From: Ascaphus truei
Taxonomy: Eukaryota > Chordata > Amphibia > Anura > Ascaphidae
Length of the DNA stretch: 64,000 bases
Direction of reading: 5' to 3'
Assembly (NCBI GenBank): GCA_036426205.1
Contig: CM071573.1
Coordinates: forward strand, 71,797,240-71,861,239
Shown here: positions 44,961 to 54,647 of the stretch, piece by piece
Position numbering within the stretch: the stretch's first letter is position 1
Layout: every line of letters begins with the position of its first letter
The notes under the pieces: generated by a model
What the model saw: the letters and a program-made list of their open reading frames with translations, nothing else
What the model was told of the DNA's origin: nothing
Databases searched by the model: none
Position numbers and translations under genes: made by a program

Positions 44961-47339
44961 ATGGTTGTCAAGTCCGGACACGAGGTCCTCGCCTGGGCCT
45001 TGAGGATAAATAATCTTAGTCCCCGCCGTGTGGTGGCCTTAGAAGGCGTTCCCGCCAATATATCTGAAGATGAGATCTATGAGCATATGCGTAAAATCCC
45101 TGGATGGCAGCACGCTCTTCTTATAGACTTAGAGCTAGCTTCCACGTCCCCGTGGAGATCGCGGCTTTTTGTCGTGTCATCCTCAAGGGATATATGCCCG
45201 TCCGAGTCACCGTCCACGTTATTTATGCCCGGATGTCCCCCTGAGGGTTACCCTTTAGTATATGCTGACCCCGCGCCATGGCAACTTCCTCCAAGTGAGA
45301 TGCGTGCACGTGATACCGCTCCCAAGGAGCAGAATGATTTTGCAGAAAACCATCCGGGACTGGCGGGAAAACCAGAGCCCCGCCCCGTAATGTGAGTGAC
45401 TCAGTGCAGAGCCAGAGCCACTCAGTGATAGAGCACACCCCTCCTTTAAATTCCACCAGGGGGAGTGAGCACAGTGAGCAGCCATCAGACACTTCTGTTC
45501 ACCAGGAGGAAGAGGAAGGCATTGTCGTAGACATAGATTATTTTCTTTCTGAGCAGGAAACAGAGATAGACTGTCAGGGGATACACCCTAATGCGTATGT
45601 GGCCTGGAGCGCGCCCGGAGTAGATTCTCTTCTCTTCATGTGCTCCTGCCTGCAAGAAGCCCATGCTCAGGGAGCCCATGTGTCTCGGTTACCCCTCGAC
45701 TACAGGACCATCGAGGTGGAAGGAGAAATGGGCATACAGTGTTTTAGCCCCACTTGTGACTGTTCTAGAGAGGCATTGACACGGGGGGGGCCTACTGTGA
45801 GTGTTGCGGTGTGGGGTTATTGAAGTCTATTGTGCCCCAGCCTGCCGAACCAGCAGAGGAGACAGAGGATTCACAGGGTAAGGTGTCTGTACCCCCATCT
45901 TCTTTTAGTGATTTCAGCGACCAACCACTTGTGGTGATGCGCCGGCCGGCGGACCACTCTAGTGATGTCATTGAACCAACTGTCTCGACGGATACAGAGC
46001 CTGCTGTGGGCCCGTGTGCCCTACCATGGCCAGTCCGGCCTACAGAGGTACCATCGGTCCCAGGCTTGGGATCAGTACCTGTTGACGACGACAAGGGTGA
46101 GTTGACTGCCCCAGGGGTGTTGGGTGTGAGCCTCCAGGTGACCGCGGAGCACGATAGCTTCTTAAGTCTGGACACCTGGGCGAATGGCTCCACTCGACAT
46201 CGCGTCCTGGTGGAGGTGTCCCCCCTAGAAGATAGCTGTCCAGTTGTGCGAGTGGACCAGTACCCACTGCCTATCGTTCCAGAAGAAGAGAAACCCATCG
46301 CAAGCCAGCAGCGTGGTAAGGAACCCCCTTGCTCCCCACAGGCTCCGATGGAGGTGGCCGTGCAACAGGCCAGAGTTACGGCCTGTGCGCTCCAACCCAT
46401 ATGGTCCCAGGACTGGGATCCAACGCTCCCGAGTTTCAAGACAGTAAGTGGACTGCCCCAGAAGTACAGGGGGCAGGTTCCGCGACAGCCGAGGTGGGAA
46501 CTGACAGCGTCCCCGAGGACCTGTTGGCCACCGTGAATCACCGCAGTGGTAAGGTATCTACCCTTTACCCCCTGCCAGGTGAAGCAGAGACTTTGAGTAA
46601 AGAGACAGTGTCCAATTCTCGCTTCTCAGTGGAAGCTGAGCACGTATGTAGGGACAAGGACTATGTGGCAAAGGAGCTAGTAGAAGTTGCCTCCTTTGCG
46701 CCCAAGAAGAAGCGGCCCATTCGTCAAGTAGTGGACCGAGGGAAAGGTCCTGGCCGCCTGGCCTGCTGCTTCCAGGCCATGGATGATCAAGTAAAGGTTG
46801 GGGTGAAGGACACTGTGCTATTCCTTCCACCAGGGGGAGGAAGTAGCATTGAACCAGTGACTGTTACGCCAGAATGTGCTTTCCGAGAGATTCACCCCGT
46901 GGAGGCTCACGGACGCAAAAGTGAGGTACCCCCACCTGATCAGTTAGGGGCACCCCACAAATGTTCTCAGCTGGCATCGGGTATTGCTGGGTGTGATATG
47001 CCATGTTTTGGTGAGGGTAAAGTCGATCTGCTAAGTGTACCAATTATGCAATGTAATTTTTTATTGTGTAAACTGATGCCAGGTTATGTGGTTCCCCAAG
47101 CGAGGACGTTGGGTGTTTCACCAGGGGGAGAGTGTAGCCAGGTCACCTGTTTCCCCCTTCGTCCTCCTAGGGAGCCTCCGTGGCCAGGGGAGATGCCGGG
47201 TGCTGCCGGAGGCCAGCGGCAGACCCGACGGCCATCCCAAGGGTGGGGGCCGTTGCAGGGAGCGGTGCGCTGTCTCCGCGAGCGGGCCGGTTGCTGGGGA
47301 CGCGATCGGCCGTTGCTAAGGCCGCGGTCGCGTCTCTAA
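44961..47339 (+). pseudogene. gag-like gene with PNMA-like N terminus, frameshifted
   Basis: The start ATG at 44961 sits in a strong Kozak context (gtccaccATGG). The first 144 codons hold an R-x-V-A-L-E-G-V-P block, an acidic helix ('NISEDEIYEHM') and a beta-strand-like 'SRLFVV', which resembles the RRM-like N terminus of PNMA and some Ty3-type Gag proteins. The frame then shifts at about 45380, 45815 and 46440; the second shift is a lost G in a G-run still present in the first copy. Later segments are acidic ('HQEEEEGIVVDIDY') and proline-rich. No capsid major homology region or CCHC knuckle is recognised. The last frame runs through the purine tract into the LTR. The PNMA link is a remote, unaligned judgement. 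Confidence 0.5.
47120..47132 (+). other. polypurine tract
   Basis: accagggggagag abuts the TG of the third LTR, the expected plus-strand primer. The matching tract before the middle LTR is accaggggagaga. None exists before the first LTR, which marks that one as the true 5' LTR. Confidence 0.7.
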
Positions 47340-47383
47340 GGTCCCGGCGGCCGGCGAAGAGAGTGCTGCCATTACTCCACCAC

Positions 47384-47398
47384 TCGCGCATGCGCAGT
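47384..47398. promoter_or_regulatory. NRF1-type palindrome in third LTR
   Basis: TCGCGCATGCGCAGT includes a full NRF1 consensus 12-mer. It sits inside a wider inverted pair (ACTCGCGC ... GCGCGAGT). Confidence 0.6.
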
Positions 47399-47539
47399 GA
47401 TCGCGCGAGTGTAGGAGCCAGCCAGGAGAGTCGCGCGAGAGAATGGACAGTGAGAGGGATGTTGCGGCGGCCATTAGGGGTTAGTGCAGGTGTAGGAAAG
47501 GCACGCATGCGGCCCCAATGTTATTACAGGCGCCCAGGG

Positions 47540-47558
47540 ACTACAATTCCCATAGTGC
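47540..47558 (+). promoter_or_regulatory. ZNF143-type motif in third LTR
   Basis: ACTACAATTCCCATAGTGC matches the SBS consensus over its first 13 bases. It lies about 140 bp downstream of the NRF1-type site, a spacing also seen in the middle LTR. Confidence 0.55.
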
Positions 47559-47854
47559 TTAGCGAGGGAGGCACCAGGTGCCTCATAGGAGCCAATAGGG
47601 CTGTAGGACTGCCAGGAGGAGAAGTGGATACATTTGGCGGGCTTGCAGCTACGTGGGCAGTGAGAGCAAGGAGCAGCCAAGGGAAGGAGGTAGGGTACAG
47701 GAGCGAGGGACTCCCTGTACTAGGCCAGCACCCCCTTGGCCCAAGATAGCCCTGTGTCCCCCAGTAGTGTGAGTGTTGCCAGGGACAGCCCTCAGGATAG
47801 GGAACTTGTCACTTACTTTAGTTGGAGCTGGGGAACAGAAGGGAAGATAGGGAC

Positions 47855-48135
47855 AACTGGGGGGTTTCATAGCGGTAACCAGTCCGGGGAGCCATAGCCC
47901 AGGGTCCTGTTGTAAGTTAGTGGCACGAGACAGCTGGGGGGTTCATAGCGGTAACCAGTCCGGGGAGCCATAGCCCAGGGTCCGTGTTGCGAGTGGCGAG
48001 GCGAGGGGGGGGTTCATAGCGGTAACCAATCCGGGGAGCCATTGCCCAGGCCGGCGTTGCGCGTAGTACGAGGCAACTGGGGGGGGTTCATAGCGGTAAC
48101 CAGTCCGGGGATCCATGGCCCAGGGCCCGTATTAT
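47855..48135. repeat. four tandem ~74-bp repeats inside the LTR
   Basis: Each unit starts with a run of 6-8 G and 'ttcatagcggtaacca', followed by 'ggggagccat.gcccagg'. Unit starts are near 47859, 47935, 48008 and 48080. The same four units are in the other array LTRs; the diverged LTR at 34838 lacks them, so they arose within this subfamily. The repeated G-runs could form quadruplexes. Confidence 0.85.
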
Positions 48136-48926
48136 GAGTAGGGTGGGTACAAGACCTACCTATATAGGATAGGCAACCCCGAATGCCCTAGGAGATTGAC
48201 CCTTAAGCCACTTAAGGATGCTGTGCTATAGGGACGGCCTGTAGTGCAGGGTGTGTCACGTTGCTGTATCGTTAGAGAGGGACTCAGCGGATGCTGCGGT
48301 TCCAGTGACGGAGTTCGGACCCACGTTGGGGGTCCACAGAGAATATCGCCAGGATAGGATCAGACGGATTCATCACGCGTCTGACCCTTTGTGAAGCGTT
48401 GCTGATCCGAGCACTGGAGTGCTCGGCAGGTATCTACAGTTCTAAGTGCACCACCGGGCCCTTAGCTTAATAGTGACTGCGCAGTCACCCATTGACTCTC
48501 TGCAAGAGTGCGGGACATTGGGTGGGGTTCTTTGGACACTGGGTGGGATCACCTAGTGTTGGGGAATCGTCCTGCGAGACGTCACGGTTAGTGTCTCCTC
48601 CTGAGAGGGACACAGGTTATGTTATGAATGTGATGTGTCGTATTACATGTTAGTAAAGTCCTTAGTTATTATACCCCATTGTGTATGTGATCATTGTGTT
48701 TGTCCTGTGAGGATCCACTCCCCCTCTGGTGGGAGCCATCGCAGGTGGAGGCGCTGCACCTATTGTAAGTGGTTGTCCATAGTATTGTAATTACCCCAGG
48801 TTCCCCGTGGCGGAAGCTCAGCCCTCCTGTGAACCAACAGGTAACGCACCACACACACCTGGTAACACGTATGTTCTCCGCACCCCCACTGTATATGCGA
48901 TTGGGAGGGGTGGAATACCCGTTACA

Positions 48927-49742
48927 TGTTTCTGCCATTCCGCCACTACTGTTTGTATTTGCTTTGACCTCTCTTCTTTTCAAAATACATGCTTCTTTCT
49001 ACCAGTCTCATTATGTCTCTAACAACATCTCTCCTTTCTTCGCCACTTCTAGGTGCACATGAACTCCTTTCTTACCTGCGCCTGCTGACACTACACAGCT
49101 ATACCCCCTGCACTAAAACACACCCCTACAAATCATCCTCACACATTCTCTTTATCCATACTTCTCCTCCTTGCTTCTGGGGATATCTCTTCCAATCCTG
49201 GTCCCTGCCTTATTTCTGTATGCTCTCATCTTCCCCTTCCACATACAACTTCTACACCTTCTGATGTCAACCCCGCTAACCTCATACCCATCCCCTGTCA
49301 CCCTCCCTCCTCTCTCCCTTTCTCCTGTGCCGTTTGGAATGCATGCTCCCTTTCTAACAAGTTCCTCTCTGTGTATGACTTATTTTTCTCACTCTCTGCT
49401 CCTCTTTGCTATAACTGAGACTTGGCTCACTCAGTCTGACTCTGTTCTGGAAGCTGCCCTCTCTTATGGTGGCCTTTCTTTCTCCCACACTCTGCACCCT
49501 GATGGCAGGGGTGGAGGCATGGGGCTCCTGCTCCTCTCTATCTGCCGTTACCAAACCCTTCCTATTCCTCCCTCTCTTGCTTTTCCCTCCTTTGAGGCTC
49601 ACACTGTCCAGATTTTCTCCCCTCTCCCTGTCCACGTGGCGGTCATCTATCGCCCACCTACCTCTACTCACCCCCTTCTGTATTTATCTCTCACGTTGAA
49701 TCTTGGCTCTCTTTCTCTCCTCAGACTCCCCTGTTCGTCTCC
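48927..49742 (+). pseudogene. L2-like LINE 5' part: 2A-like motif and endonuclease
   Basis: A pyrimidine-rich leader is followed by a leucine-rich stretch and 'SGDISSNPGPC' (2A-like motif D-I-S-S-N-P-G-P at 49182-49205). The apurinic endonuclease domain follows in another frame (49171-49746): 'ITETWL' at residues 81-86 with the catalytic Glu, a 'DGRGGG' block at 111-116, and 'IYRPP' at 161-165. The frame change between motif and endonuclease, and the abrupt end near 49742 before any reverse transcriptase, show a dead fragment. A Harbinger-like MITE lies immediately downstream. Confidence 0.8.
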
Positions 49743-49745
49743 TTA

Positions 49746-50138
49746 GGGACTACAGCTGCCATACCATCGGCCATGATGCACATTTTCTCATCCGTGTCTG
49801 TGTGTGTGTGTCCAGCATTGAGGGCTGAGCATGGTTGAGGAAGGATCCACCCCCCTGCCGGCGATCTCCCCTCCTCATTGGCTCCCTTCACACCACGTGA
49901 CACATCGCCGCTCGGGATCACAATCCTATTGCAGCCCCTGCTGGCTGACGCATCACAGTGCGAAGTGAGCCTGGCAGCGAGGAGGGACTGGGGTCGACAA
50001 GGGAGGAAGTTACGAGCTGGTGAGTGCGCTCACGTGGTCGCGCGTGCCGCCGGATGCAGCGGGACCCAAGCCGAACTCAGCTGCACGTGCCGCCAACCTG
50101 GCAGACGCGCATGCAGCGCAGGCAGTGGGGCCGTAGCC
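49746..50138. mobile_element. Harbinger-like MITE, CpG-rich
   Basis: Flanked by TTA (49743-49745 and 50139-50141). The body around 49870-50070 matches 56440-56630 ('ccacgtgac.catc.ccgctcggga', 'ggctgacgc.tcacagc'), so both are one family. The terminal repeats are poorly conserved. It shares its right TTA with the next MITE. Confidence 0.55.
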
Positions 50139-50141
50139 TTA

Positions 50142-50432
50142 GGCTGCGGCCAGCCATAGGGCATGTGTGCTGCCGCGCGTGTGCTGCGCCCTTCTCAGCC
50201 GGGCGATTCGTGGCTGGCTAGGTGCGCACTCTTCTAGGGGCGCAGCCACAACATCACAGAGCTGGTTTGCCCTCATTGGGCGAACCGCTCACATGACGCG
50301 CTTGCGAGGGGCAAAATCAAATTTGCTTGCTCTGCAAGCAGCTAAGCGCCGAGCAGGCGCAGGCGCTTGCTCACGCTGGCCACACACATTGCCGCAATGT
50401 GGCGCCCTCTCAGCGCCACCCTGGCCGAGGCC
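50142..50432. mobile_element. PIF/Harbinger-like MITE, 291 bp
   Basis: TTA on both sides (50139-50141 and 50433-50435). The left end is GGCTGCGGCCAGCC; the right end read on the other strand is GGCCTCGGCCAGGG. Inside it shares 'ggtttgccctcattgggcga' with related copies at 7063, 51771 and 59641. Confidence 0.7.
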
Positions 50433-50435
50433 TTA

Positions 50436-51767
50436 GCGACAGAAGGAGCCTTACAATAGTTAAAACGACAATGTCTGGTCGGAAGAAGCAACATAATAAA
50501 ATGGGCATTTCAGGTAAAATCCTGTTAATAATTCCTATGAGAAACTTGCCCCATTTCAATTTAGTTTCTATCCCACTGCAACTCCACAGTGACTGCACTC
50601 ACCATAAATCATACTCGTTCGGAAATGGAGAAGGAAGGAATTGAAGATAGAACATACCCTGCAGAGGCGGCATTATTCTGATTTAGACATAACAGATACA
50701 ATCTCATTAGGAAAGGGAGAGACATAAGTGGTATAAACAAAACTTCATGCAATACCAACAATGTGCTCTCAATGCCCACACTATGGTTTCTAATAGAATC
50801 TCTTTGTTCTGGCAACTGTGGAAGCTACTTGACCTTTAGTCATGTAAGTTAGATTTTCCATTAAGGACTTTGCTATTACACGTTTATTATAGCTGGTCTG
50901 GGGCACACTGCCTTTCATCAACTTGCTTCATAACAGTGTCAATTACGATTGTAACATGGAGTGATAGAGTGCTGGATTTATGGTGGTCGTCCCTTCAAAG
51001 GTTTGATAATAAATACAATTTTAGCAGATTCCATGATGTTAAATAACATATATCAGATCAGCGAAAGGGCAAGTTACCGGGCAAAATGACTTGCATGATC
51101 AGCATGAGGAAATACATGGTATCATGGGTGTAATTTAAATGTGAAAGTAGAAACTTTAGTAAATATTTATTTAAAAAAACCCAAATGTAAATAACAGAAA
51201 GGGTCATGTTTTTTCGACCTTTTTTCCAATGCATTGCTGGCACTGTCATTGCTGAACTGGTCAAAGAGAGCATGGTCCAAATCTTGACTTGGGGTATATA
51301 TATTTTCAATGTCTTATCACATATTAGATCATATTGCAAGAATTTGTCACATCTGTGTGCTGCCCAGTGTATGCTTTATTGTGTTTATTTTGTTTCTTGT
51401 GTAGGAAGGCACGTTCTCTACCACACCCATAGAAATGGAATACATAGCCTTATCATTTGTGCATCGAGCTGCTCGCACTTCATGTCATTGTCTGACACAA
51501 GTTGTACACATAACACAAAATGCCTTATTTACCCTTAGTACTCTTCTTAATATGGGTAATTGTGTACGTGTAACTTCTCATTAATCATGAGCTATACTGT
51601 ACTTGTAGCACACTATTTATGGCACATGGGTGTGATGCAGTGATAGTTATAATGAGTTATAATGAGAACTGTTGATTTTCTTGTGATCCTTTGTTGTAAA
51701 GTAAGCTATGGACCATATTTACTAAGCAGTGCTATTGCAAAGGACACTTTCTTTGGCTGGAGACACC
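50436..51767. other. unassigned stretch
   Basis: About 1.3 kb, AT-rich. A 110-codon plus frame (51206-51538) has hydrophobic stretches but no known domain, and I do not call it a gene. Confidence 0.4.
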
Positions 51768-51770
51768 TTA

Positions 51771-52096
51771 GGCCTTATACATAGTGCAGGCGTGCGAGTA
51801 CGCGACCAAAAGCGTGACGTCAGGCGCGCCTGTACTTGCCGAGATTCGTGGCCTGCATGTTTGTGCGATGGAGGAATAGGGGGGGGGCGTGGCTGTGACA
51901 TCACGGAGCTGTTTCGCCAGCATTTGGTGAACCGCTCACGTGACCGGCCTTCGTGCGGGAAATTCAAACTTTGTTGTCGCGCCAAGCACCGGTCGCCCCG
52001 TCGCTTTGCACTATAGGTAAACACATTGGCGTCCTAGTGTTTGTTTTCGGCGCAAGCATCATCACTCGTGCCATCTCCTGCACTATGGCCGCAGCC
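51771..52096. mobile_element. PIF/Harbinger-like MITE, 326 bp
   Basis: TTA on both sides (51768-51770 and 52097-52099). The left end is GGCCTTATACATAGTGCAGG; the right end read on the other strand is GGCTGCGGCCATAGTGCAGG, a 20-bp inverted repeat with a few mismatches. This is the cleanest member of the group here. Confidence 0.8.
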
Positions 52097-52099
52097 TTA

Positions 52100-53052
52100 A
52101 GCTTCATTGATCTGAAGAAAACAGCAGTAAAGCAGAGATATCACTGCAAATGCACTGTGTGCGCCTCATACATTATGGCTTAATTAACTGGATAGATTTT
52201 GTTAAAACATTACAAATAGATATATAATTAGCACTATGTTACTAGATATAAATATAGAAAGATAAACTTGTTTGAAAATATAAAAATAATGACTGCGCTA
52301 TAAAATACTTACTGCAGATATAAAACATGTTGCTTCTCATTTAGGAGCTAAACGTTTCCTAGACACCGGTCTGTTTCTGAATTTACACCTGGGCCTTTTT
52401 TGACTGGCAATTCTTCTGTAATGCTTTAGACCTTATTACGGAAACTGTTACAGCTCACTGTAAAAGATAATGGAACTTTCCCAGTTTTATATATCTACAG
52501 AGGATTGGAAGAAAAGTGAGCAAAAATGGACATCATTTTTTGTGGAATGCTATTGGAAGTTTGATATTTACTTACTTATTCAGCTGAACTTTATTCAACT
52601 CACTGGGGGATATTTTAGTAGCTGTCGTGCTGTCCTTGTCAAACCGGGCTGTTTGACAAGGCACAAAGAAGCTGAATAAAAATTGACATTTTCCCTTATT
52701 CTGTAACACAAATCGCATCTATTACATCGTGTCTATTAAAGTTCTTATTCCGCGAGGTTAATCAGACGATCTGTGTGGATTGTACTTTGTTTTGGTTTGA
52801 AGTGGAATTAACATAACGTCGCCTAAATGGGTCTAAATATGATCTTTATGATAAAGATTCCAATGAGCTCATTTCACATTGTAAAGGATTATATTCCCCC
52901 TCTAAAAAGCATGCCCTATCATTTGTAAAACAACAAATTGTTTATTAACTATTTTCTTTATTTAACATTACTAGACCTTTGAATCATTTACATTTAGAAC
53001 ATAATGTATAGAAAGCGAGTCAAGATCAATTTCTCTAAAACCTTTCATTTAG
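52100..53052. other. unassigned stretch with a small hairpin
   Basis: An 11-bp perfect hairpin lies at 52634-52661 (CCTTGTCAAAC, 6-nt loop). The rest is AT-rich with no recognised gene. Confidence 0.4.
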
Positions 53053-53265
53053 CTTGTCGTACTTTTGTTCTACCAGAACCATCACCTGCATCTTCACGCC
53101 ATGGCTTGTCATTATCTGTGTCACCACGCATGTTACCAATCCTTCTTAGTGATTCAGGTATTCCTGAGCTGGAGGAGCAGAGGGGTGAATCTCCTGAGAC
53201 GGCACAACAGGGCATGTCGCCAAGACTAGAGCCATCAACAGCAGCACCAACACTCCACAAAAGAG
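53053..53265 (+). other. candidate exon, 71 codons, phase 1-1
   Basis: The stretch is bounded by a pyrimidine-rich acceptor ('aacctttcatttag') and a plausible donor (AAGAG|gtaaac). It stays open in one frame, and its length (213 bp) is a multiple of three, making a symmetrical phase 1 exon. The product is rich in Ser, Pro and Glu ('PSPASSRHGLSLSVSP', 'ELEEQRGESPETAQQG'), which reads like a disordered protein segment. I recognise no family. It could be a host exon, a transposon-protein exon, or chance. Confidence 0.25.
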
Positions 53266-53667
53266 GTAAACATTTTTTTGATTTATACATTCTAAATAAC
53301 ATGAATGAAATAAATATTTCTGAAACTAAATTAAGTTTGTATTATATTTTATGAACATAACTTTTTTTTTTTACGAAAACTATGTTTAATAACTTGAAGG
53401 GCTTGATAAATACTGTATTTTGAATCATATAAAATAGTTCATTAGACATATTAACTACGTAAGTCCATGCTCAGCAGAGCTGAAGTAGCCTGTTTGGCTA
53501 ATAAGGATGTAATTCCGCATCTCACGAGCCTTGAGGTGGCGAGAAAAAATGTGCAAGTTATTTGAAACGGGTTTGCCTTCTTTGAGTTAAGTGAGCTGCT
53601 TGAATACTAGCGAGTTGGCAACATTTGCGGGTTTGAGTAAACTATGTCATATTGCTTGGATTTGCAG

Positions 53668-53852
53668 AGCCGGAATGGAACCACTTCTAAAGAAAAAAGC
53701 CTCTCGCATGGTTTGGACAGCGAGAGCGGCTTTCAGAATACAGAAACCTGCCTATCAGAGCGAAAAGGGCTCTTTCCAGGATATGCACTTCTTACAGCTA
53801 CGAAAATATGCCCCACCGTCTCCAGACACACACACCCTCTGCCTTTATGGAT
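53668..53852 (+). other. candidate exon, about 61 codons
   Basis: It follows a good acceptor ('attgcttggatttgcag') and ends at a strong donor (gtaagg at 53853). The frame beginning AGC CGG is open and hydrophilic ('SRNGTTSKEKSLSHGLDS', 'ESGFQNTETCLSERKG'). The frame stops just past the donor. Its phase (0 at the start, 2 at the end) does not fit directly onto the candidate exon at 53053-53265, so they are not shown to be neighbours. A second frame is also open across it. No family is recognised. Confidence 0.25.
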
Positions 53853-54647
53853 GTAAGGTAATGAACATAACACTAAAAGGAGGGCTTGGTTTGGTGCAGG
53901 ACATTCACTATGAGCAACTGGAAAGGCAATGGATAATCTGATCTGTGAAGAGATCGACTTTCCAGAGCGAACATAGGCCCAAATGAGTTTGTCAAATTAA
54001 ATTACTTAATGTTAATGTCTCCAACGTTCTTAGTGAGTGCAGGGTCAGGCAACTACTAGAATTTAAAGGCAGGTACAGTACGTATCCATTCTGTTTATTC
54101 TTGTTTCCCCTGTTGATCTGTCCCTGGTCTTATATATCATAGAGGGCAAGAACCATTGACCCTGGGTATGATTTGAAATGGACAAAATGGCAGAAATTAA
54201 TTATTTTGATAATGCGCAAGGATAGAGCCTGAGCTTTCGCCAGAGACAATCCCTGGAGAAATTACCCTGTATTTGAGCTAATCTTCTTATAAACATTGTT
54301 GTTCTGCTATTTATTTATTATTTTATCAGACGTGTGTCAACCCAGCGAGCTAAGCCTTTGGCTTCCCATGGGAAGCTTTTTTTTCATACTCTATCGCTAC
54401 TCCTTTGGACATTTCCCCATCACTGACAAGCAGACCAATTTTGTTATAATCTCATCTTTTTTGCTCCAATGGTTTCTACTGTCTCCCCATGTATCGCAAC
54501 ACCTCCTACTAATTTATTACTCAGCTGTGCTAGATAGAGCTTGGTGAGAAGTTTAGAACAGTGACTGGAGTCCATTTTAAAGTGCAAATCAACATTGCCA
54601 ACTTAGCCTCCTGGATAATCTATTTTCGTTTCACTATCTAGGATTGT
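53853..54647. other. unassigned stretch
   Basis: No recognised repeat or gene. Confidence 0.4.

Larger units (their letters stand above)
44879..47132 (+). mobile_element. array internal region, second copy
   Basis: It lies between LTRs in the order expected of an LTR retrotransposon. A candidate primer-binding site is at 44881, a gag-like region starts at 44961, and a purine-rich tract (accagggggagag, 47120-47132) abuts the 3' LTR. At 2.25 kb it is too short for gag and pol, and no pol motif is seen, so the element must depend on enzymes from elsewhere. It is better preserved than the first copy. Confidence 0.82.
47133..48926 (+). mobile_element. array LTR, third copy (3' LTR)
   Basis: It starts TGTAGCCAGG and ends CCGTTACA, 1794 bp, the cleanest of the three. 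It contains a CpG-rich promoter-like part (47140-47560), four ~74-bp repeats (about 47855-48135), and a U5-like end with 'atatgcgattgggagg'. The open frames at 47167-47749 on both strands are a consequence of GC-richness. Confidence 0.87.

Noticed and set aside
53591..53941. 116-codon frame overlapping the candidate exon at 53668
   Set aside because: It spans the strong splice signals and has less biased composition; with no family match I preferred the frame bounded by the splice sites, at low confidence.
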